Shown here: in pieces, positions 20,201-24,724 of the stretch | Layout: each line of letters opens with the position of its first letter | Position numbering within the stretch: position 1 is the first letter of the stretch | Assembly: GCA_004369085.1 (NCBI GenBank) | Contig: ML210463.1 | Location: 1-24,724, forward strand | Length of the DNA: 24,724 nucleotides | DNA from: Coprinopsis marcescibilis | Lineage: Eukaryota; Basidiomycota; Agaricomycetes; Agaricales; Psathyrellaceae | Reading direction: 5' to 3' | Notes under the pieces: generated by a model | What the model was told of the DNA's origin: nothing | The model's input: the letters and a program-made list of their open reading frames with translations, nothing else | The model's database searches: none | Position numbers and translations under genes: made by a program

Positions 20201-21228
20201 TTTCAGGGAGTCCAGTGGGCGAGATGTAATGAAGAAGTGGACACGGAGGGAGGACAGTATGCGGAGGAGATCGACCTGGATATCAGATGCGGCTTCGTCG
20301 AGACCATCCAGGATATAGAAGGTTTTCTTGAACAAGCCAGAAGTCGCGATCTGTCTTAACAGATCAACGATCTCACCCTCCGATGGCCGTGTGCCCTCTC
20401 GTTTATGGCGCTCGTACATCGGCATCACGAATGATAGAACTTGAGGATGGCGTTCGAGGAGCTGGCGAAGGATGGCGAAGAGGATGTCTATGACCATGAG
20501 TCGCTCCGTGTAGCGGCAGAAAGCGAAGAGGATGCAGACGTCTTTCGATTCGGATTCTTCAGCAAGCTTCTGGAGGTGTTCAATCACGATGCAACTGCAA
20601 TCATCGTTAAGAGGCTGTGCAGACAGACAAGAAATCCAACCTACGCAAGGACCGTCTTCCCGGCTCCAGCTGTAAGTTTGGGTCAGCAAGGGTTTGATAG
20701 TTGTCGGAAAAAAAGAATACGTACGCATTCCTGTTCCCCAGATTATCCCTCCCAAGAGATCCATTAACCAGTCCTTGAACCAATCGCTATCGATAACCCA
20801 GCGTCCTGTCTCCGGTGTCCTCTTCGCTATATTCTCTTTGACGATGCCCCGAAAGTTCAATTTGCCCAAGGATTCCAAGACTTTGTCCAGTAGCGCTGTT
20901 CGTGTCAATCAGCATGGGATACAGTAGGTAAAGAGGATCTGGGTACCCTTGTCCATCTCTGTGGGCGCTGCGTTGTTTACCATATTGATTATGTGGTTCA
21001 CCACGTCCCTCCCGGCGACCGTAACATGACTATTATTGAATTGCACGCCTTGAGCTCCTTGTAGCACCTGAGCGGCAGGAATATTGTGCTCCACCCCCCC
21101 TCTGGAGAGCCTTCGACGTTTTCTAGGTTTGCGGGTGGCTGGCACCTGTAGTATCTATCATTGTCTCACAATCCTTCCCCGATGTCGAAGATGAAAGCAC
21201 AAACCGCGTTTGAAAACAGACTCCCCAT
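17220..21228 (-). CDS. NLR-B: NACHT-ankyrin STAND protein, paralogue of NLR-A
   Basis: Seven exons: 21228-21205, 21145-20947, 20895-20725, 20669-20645, 20594-20031, 19979-19615 and 19564-17220, all in compatible phase, giving 1230 aa. The order matches NLR-A: leader, NACHT with Walker A GMPGAGKT (K136), Walker B LDGLDE (D236, D239, E240), R265 in ITSRP, winged-helix-like region, FVHYS near 450, then ankyrins to the C-terminal KAGAS. The leader is about 50 aa shorter than in A and carries a basic run, RKPRKRRRLSR, that resembles a nuclear localisation signal; A lacks it. Both leaders then share a stretch like LQ.AQGV...S.V.AGRD..N. The last exon is longer than in A because of a 237-bp tandem duplication. 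The start is uncertain because exon 1 (MGSLFSNA) is inferred from a GTTTGT donor. The gene appears intact. Confidence 0.9.
17425..17898 (-). repeat. 237-bp in-frame tandem duplication within the NLR-B ankyrin array
   Basis: Copies are 17425-17661 and 17662-17898, each exactly 237 bp (79 codons). By eye they differ at about ten positions, roughly 96% identical. Each encodes a segment from SVLQL.QF.IN.RDIYGR through LLMDAASSYKG to KFLGLGLGAN, a little over two ankyrin repeats. NLR-A has one copy, and the extra copy accounts for most of the length difference of the last exon. The copies lie head to tail, so unequal crossing-over or replication slippage are likely origins. Confidence 0.95.
20645..20669 (-). 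other. 25-nt micro-exon encoding the Walker A loop of NLR-B
   Basis: Same size and phases as in NLR-A. Flanking introns are 20724-20670 (GTACGT...TTACAG) and 20644-20595 (GTAGGT...TTGCAG, with a CTTAAC branch-like site). The joined product reads GMPGAGKTVLACIVIEH, a standard fungal NACHT P-loop followed by a hydrophobic helix. Confidence 0.87.
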
Positions 21229-21420
21229 TTCCCAACAATTGGCAGTTGAATGAGCCTTTGGAGCAGCGAAGGGGGGGGAGATCAATGTGGTAAGAAGACG
21301 AAGACAAGCTGTGGGAGAAAACAACAACGCCTGGTTGCGGAACATTAATTAGGGCCACATGTGATCTATACCAAAATGCTTGACAGTTCTACAGCTTTGC
21401 CGTGCATCATCGCCTTTGAA
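21229..21420 (-). promoter_or_regulatory. NLR-B upstream region (5' leader and probable promoter)
   Basis: This region corresponds to the NLR-A upstream block, with one copy of the leader repeat, a C8 run on the coding strand and the shared CATGTGATC segment. No separate gene is visible. Similarity with the left block fades beyond about 21420. Confidence 0.4.
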
Positions 21421-21539
21421 TTCTGCTCCTAGAATAACTATGTCAACAAATCGTTCTTCACACCCAGTGAGGTCTGTCGTGGTGGCTTTGGGAAGGCAGC
21501 CCTTGCTTTGGCCCCTCTTGGCGTATCACCATCCCCACT

Positions 21540-23400
21540 CGTGTCCCCCTGTATGCATCGACCTGCATCGACCCCCTGCCGTTCCGAACGTGCAGTAGTC
21601 CACCCCTTCTCCGCCTAGCGTGGATTTTGAGTCTTTGACGATGTCCTGGAGGTCAAAGGAGTCGCAGAACACGACACGAACAGCCATCCTCGCGACAAAG
21701 ACGTGGCGAGCGTCGATTTAATCCTCGTATGAGATCGCAAACATGTGTGGAAACGCAACTGGGGAATCTCCAGGCAAATAGGCAGGTGGTGAGACCTGTT
21801 GATTCGGTGGGTAACGAAGTGTGGCGATGGCTTTGAAATTCGGCTGCGACGAGGGTCGAGATGCTAACAGGCCAGAACGAGGAGTCCATCACGCATTTTA
21901 CACAGACGAATTCGTGCATTGGGCGGGTTGGTTCCAAGTCGTCGATGCAGACACAGAGCATTGCAGCACAGTAGAGGTTGTTGCAGATACTGATGTCGAG
22001 GGATCCAGAATCAGCGCAGAGGCTGCCCTCGTTGTACTTCAGGGGTTCAGTGTCACCGCAGCAAGGTTGGTTTGACCTGTACACATTCTATTAGCAATGA
22101 AATTTTGTCCACAATCTATGTTCAGCACAACTCACGAATAATCCCTCTTTTAAAGAACAGCAATGATGTGTGTGTTGCCAATGTGTTGCTGACGTTAATA
22201 TTTGCAAGAGGTTGACTGGGAAAACAGGGTCTTTTGGTGGCCTCCAATCGTCGTGATTTTGGAGACTGGGCGCCAGGGGTGTTGCTACAGAGCTGGGTTT
22301 GTTTGTCTACGAGTCGAAACGTCATCAAGGTCTTCGACCAATGACGGGTGCATGAGGGTAGACTAGTGGCAACAACACGAGCCATGAGTGATGAATCGTA
22401 CCAGACATAGCATAACAAAAGAACGCACCTTTCTGGAGGTCGAGGATCGTGTAGAGCTTCGCACTAGCCTATATCAGCACTCATTTGCCAACTTCAAGCA
22501 GAGGTAGGCCCCAGTGGTTCGGACGCACAAGAGACACGTTGAAAGTACGCACACATGAAGAATATCCCATAGAAGCCCACCCAGCTGCTTTCAACCTGAG
22601 CAGGCGAAGCTGTTTAGGCCGGGCAGGCGATATATGAGCGAAGGAAATTGTCCGAGTTCTCATCTTGTCGCTCGCTCTGCAGATAGGGCATCGGACTCGT
22701 GCCATGCTGAGGGTCAGATAGCCGTCAATAATGATGCTGATGCTGTTGTGGCGGTGAGCATGGGTGCCAATCCAAAGCCAACCAAGTCCCGAGGTCACAG
22801 TCTATACGGTGCTTTGTGCTCTAGCGGAAACGGATGCTGTTGGATGCCGCCTTTGTTGTGAGGGTGGCTACAGCGCAACAACTGCGTGCGGGGCAATTGG
22901 AATGATCGTAGACACTTCACTTTACAAGCCGAGGGGCCTGGGGATTCGGTATTTGCACATGGGCTGATCATTTGCCAACCATAACCCCTATGTGGGATGG
23001 AATTTAGGTACCACGCCATTGAATACATGCTCAGGGCTCGAATGTCGTCCTTGTTCCCTGCTCAGCGGTCCTTCCAATCCCAGGTTTCTGACCGAAGTCT
23101 CCCGGTTGCCATCATAGGGGTTGCGGACCATGGTTGGAACAAGGCTCGCATCCTGCAATACAGATGTGCCAGTAATATATCGAGCTGGTAAAGTGTTAAT
23201 CTTCATCACCAAGCTTTATTGAACACGTAGAGAACTACCTTTCGAAATCTGAGCCATCCGAATCAGTTGCGGTCCACTGGGAAAGCATTCAAGTCGGCCA
23301 AGTGACTGGTGACTGGAACAACGCGTTTTTCGCGCCGATACGCGAAGAATCTACAACATACTGTTCCAGACAGATACCAAAGCGCGTAAAAAGCGTGCAA
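21540..23400 (-). pseudogene. X-family relic upstream of NLR-B (longest copy)
   Basis: Minus-strand order: a 5' block ending ATTTCGAAAG/GTAGTT near 23240; SSPEHVFNGV near 23020; LPRTQLLRCSH near 22890; a Cys-containing stretch ARVRCPICRASDK near 22700; an exon ending TTCATGT/GTGCGTAC near 22556; an exon ending CCAGAAAG/GTGCGTTC near 22429. A terminal region, downstream of an acceptor GTGTACAG near 22078, includes QVSPPAYLPGDSPVAF (about 21795-21745) and FCDSFDLQDIVKDSKSTLGG (about 21675-21610). Single stops interrupt the terminal frame. A second minus frame there is open for 143 codons (22084-21653). No family is recognised, and the whole looks decayed. Confidence 0.35.
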
Positions 23401-23429
23401 GATGCTTGACACAGATGGTTGCAAGCCTC

Positions 23430-24724
23430 ACTTGGAGCTCGGACTCGGACGCTCGCCACTTAGTTTGGTATTGTTATTCTCAGAAGGCTTCATCAATGTC
23501 CAGGATAAGCGAACGACCCCTATGTTTCGTTTCAGCAACTGAGGACGCAGTATCGCGAGCACAGGAGCACAAATAATGGTCTCTGCATATCTTCTGCCCA
23601 TTACCTTTCGTCTTGAGTGGCTGAAATATCTCTGGCGTCTCAGTCAAGTATTACAATGGCCTCGACTACGATTGCAACGCCAGGCCCCACTCTAGAGTCC
23701 ACATGGCCCGTCATCCCCAGGACAAGTACACCCTTCCCGAATTCGCCAGTTCAAGGAGGACAACGAGCTCGACTGTGTCATCATCTTCTGGAACGCCAAC
23801 ACTGAACAGTCCAGCGACCATTTAAACACCATCAAGCCTCGTTCTTTCCCTCCACCATCTTCGCCGTCGCTTCAATCCAGCCCTTCGTGAACAGTGCATC
23901 CTAGAACACCTTTGTCCCTAGTGCCATCGAACTCGCATAGCGCTAAATATCGGTCGTGGGTGGTGATGACCTCAAGTCGGTCCTCGGATCGACGCTGGTA
24001 ACATTCCCCTCTCCGTTGCCTCCTTCAACCACCTCCGCAACAACAACGCCCACAGTATTCGCCAAGTGCCAGTGCAGGAGCAAATCAATCAGTAAAAGGA
24101 GCGTTGTCGAGGAAATGGTCGCTGCTAATCGTCTCCTCTTCAATGCTCTCGACTACTCCCCAAGGACAAGCCAATCCCATCGTCGTCATCAAGTACATAT
24201 CCGCTCTTGGCGATTTCAAGCGCGCCCCATCGATCTGCTGCACTGGTCGTTCGGTCATCAACATCCACAACAGATGCGAGGTACCCTTTTGTGTTCTGTT
24301 CAGCCGACTATATTTGGCTGATGGTGTTCTATTTATCAGGTGCACTTTCCCCTCCCTCTCAACCTTTCGTTCCTGGACCCGTGCCAAATACCGCCAGCTC
24401 CGCAAGGGTACATTCAGGCCCTTGCATTCCATCCTGCCCCTGCTCTCGTACACGCTCAAGGCTCAAGTCTGGTAAGTATGTCTATTGCATTGTTCCTTCC
24501 TTTCTGGGAAGCATGCTGACAGGGCTCGTTCGTGTAGGCATGAAGCATCGATGGCCTCAACAAGCAAGGCCACGCTCTTGAGGCCTTTTTGAAGGCTTGT
24601 CTTGGTCTTGAGTATAGCAGTGGCTCGGTTCTTGAGCCTTGTATCTAGAAAACAGCCAGTCAGATGACCATGTCAGTACTGCAAATGTGATCGGATTCTC
24701 GTTCGTATCTGTTAACGTGGTTGA
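23430..24724 (+). pseudogene. R element copy 5, cut by the window edge
   Basis: It begins with GTTATTCTCAGAAGGC and CAATGGCCTCGACTACGATTGCAACGCCAG. It keeps the block AGAACACCTTTGTCCCTAGTGCCATCGAACTCGC and the GDFKRAPSICCTGRSVINIH segment (about 24210-24269). Introns are 24281-24339 (GTACCC...ATCAG) and 24472-24537 (GTAAGT...TGTAG). After the second, ATCGATGGCCTCAACAAGCAAG matches the last exon of copies 2 and 3. The upstream part contains stops in every single frame, so it looks like a relic. The 3' end may continue past the window. Confidence 0.45.

Larger units (their letters stand above)
14272..21420. repeat. Right copy of the ~7-kb segmental duplication
   Basis: Contains the right broken ankyrin fragment, X relic, R copy 4, flank and NLR-B in the same order as the left copy. 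Similarity covers coding, intron and intergenic DNA, so whole-block DNA duplication explains it better than separate gene duplications. The ends are placed by eye. Confidence 0.85.

Noticed and set aside
21653..22084. 143-codon cysteine-containing minus frame as a small secreted protein or hydrophobin
   Set aside because: The cysteine spacing does not fit the eight-Cys hydrophobin pattern and there is no signal peptide. The neighbouring frame gives a more protein-like reading.
1..24724. Search for retrotransposon or DNA transposon genes, tRNAs and CRISPR arrays
   Set aside because: No reverse transcriptase, integrase or transposase motifs, no clear terminal repeats or tRNA B-box with cloverleaf, and no regularly spaced repeats were seen by eye. 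The X and R repeats are better explained as duplicated spliced genes.

Overview
This window looks like filamentous fungal DNA, most likely from a mushroom-forming basidiomycete (Agaricomycetes). The evidence is dense 50-60 nt introns with GTRNGT donors and CTAAC/CTGAC branch points, no bacterial-type operons, and two large NACHT-ankyrin receptors of the fungal STAND/NLR class. The species cannot be told from the sequence.

The two genes that can be defended end to end are paralogous NLR-like genes on the minus strand. NLR-A spans 3218-7176 (7 exons, predicted 1215 aa). NLR-B spans 17220-21228 (7 exons, predicted 1230 aa). Both have a short basic N-terminus, a NACHT ATPase module (Walker A GMPGAGKT, Walker B LDGLDE, an ITSRP sensor), a winged-helix-like region and a long C-terminal ankyrin array. 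All intron phases are compatible in both genes, so each reads through without a stop. The Walker A loop is carried by a separate 25-nt exon in both.

The NLRs sit in a duplicated block. The left block (about 1-7400) and the right block (about 14272-21420) share the same order: a broken ankyrin fragment (minus), a short 5'-exon-like block here called X (minus), a degenerate spliced element here called R (plus), then the NLR gene (minus). The ankyrin fragments share the same frame-shifting lesions, so they were already broken before the block duplicated. NLR-B also gained a 237-bp in-frame tandem duplication inside its ankyrin array. NLR-A gained a 15-bp in-frame duplication before its NACHT domain and a ~60-bp imperfect duplication upstream of its start.

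The DNA between and to the right of the blocks (7400-14270 and 21420-24724) has no gene I can name. It holds more copies of R (five in the window, all plus strand) and X (minus strand), usually head to head. R copies keep introns at the same places but have scrambled reading frames. I therefore read them as relics of an unrecognised spliced gene family. One weak three-exon model (11717-12264, minus, 133 aa) is open but unsupported by homology. No tRNA, rRNA, CRISPR array, reverse transcriptase or transposase was seen.

Overall this is a fast-evolving NLR cluster, with gene birth, repeat change inside genes and decay side by side. By analogy with fungal NLRs the intact genes may act in non-self recognition or programmed cell death, but nothing in the window proves that.
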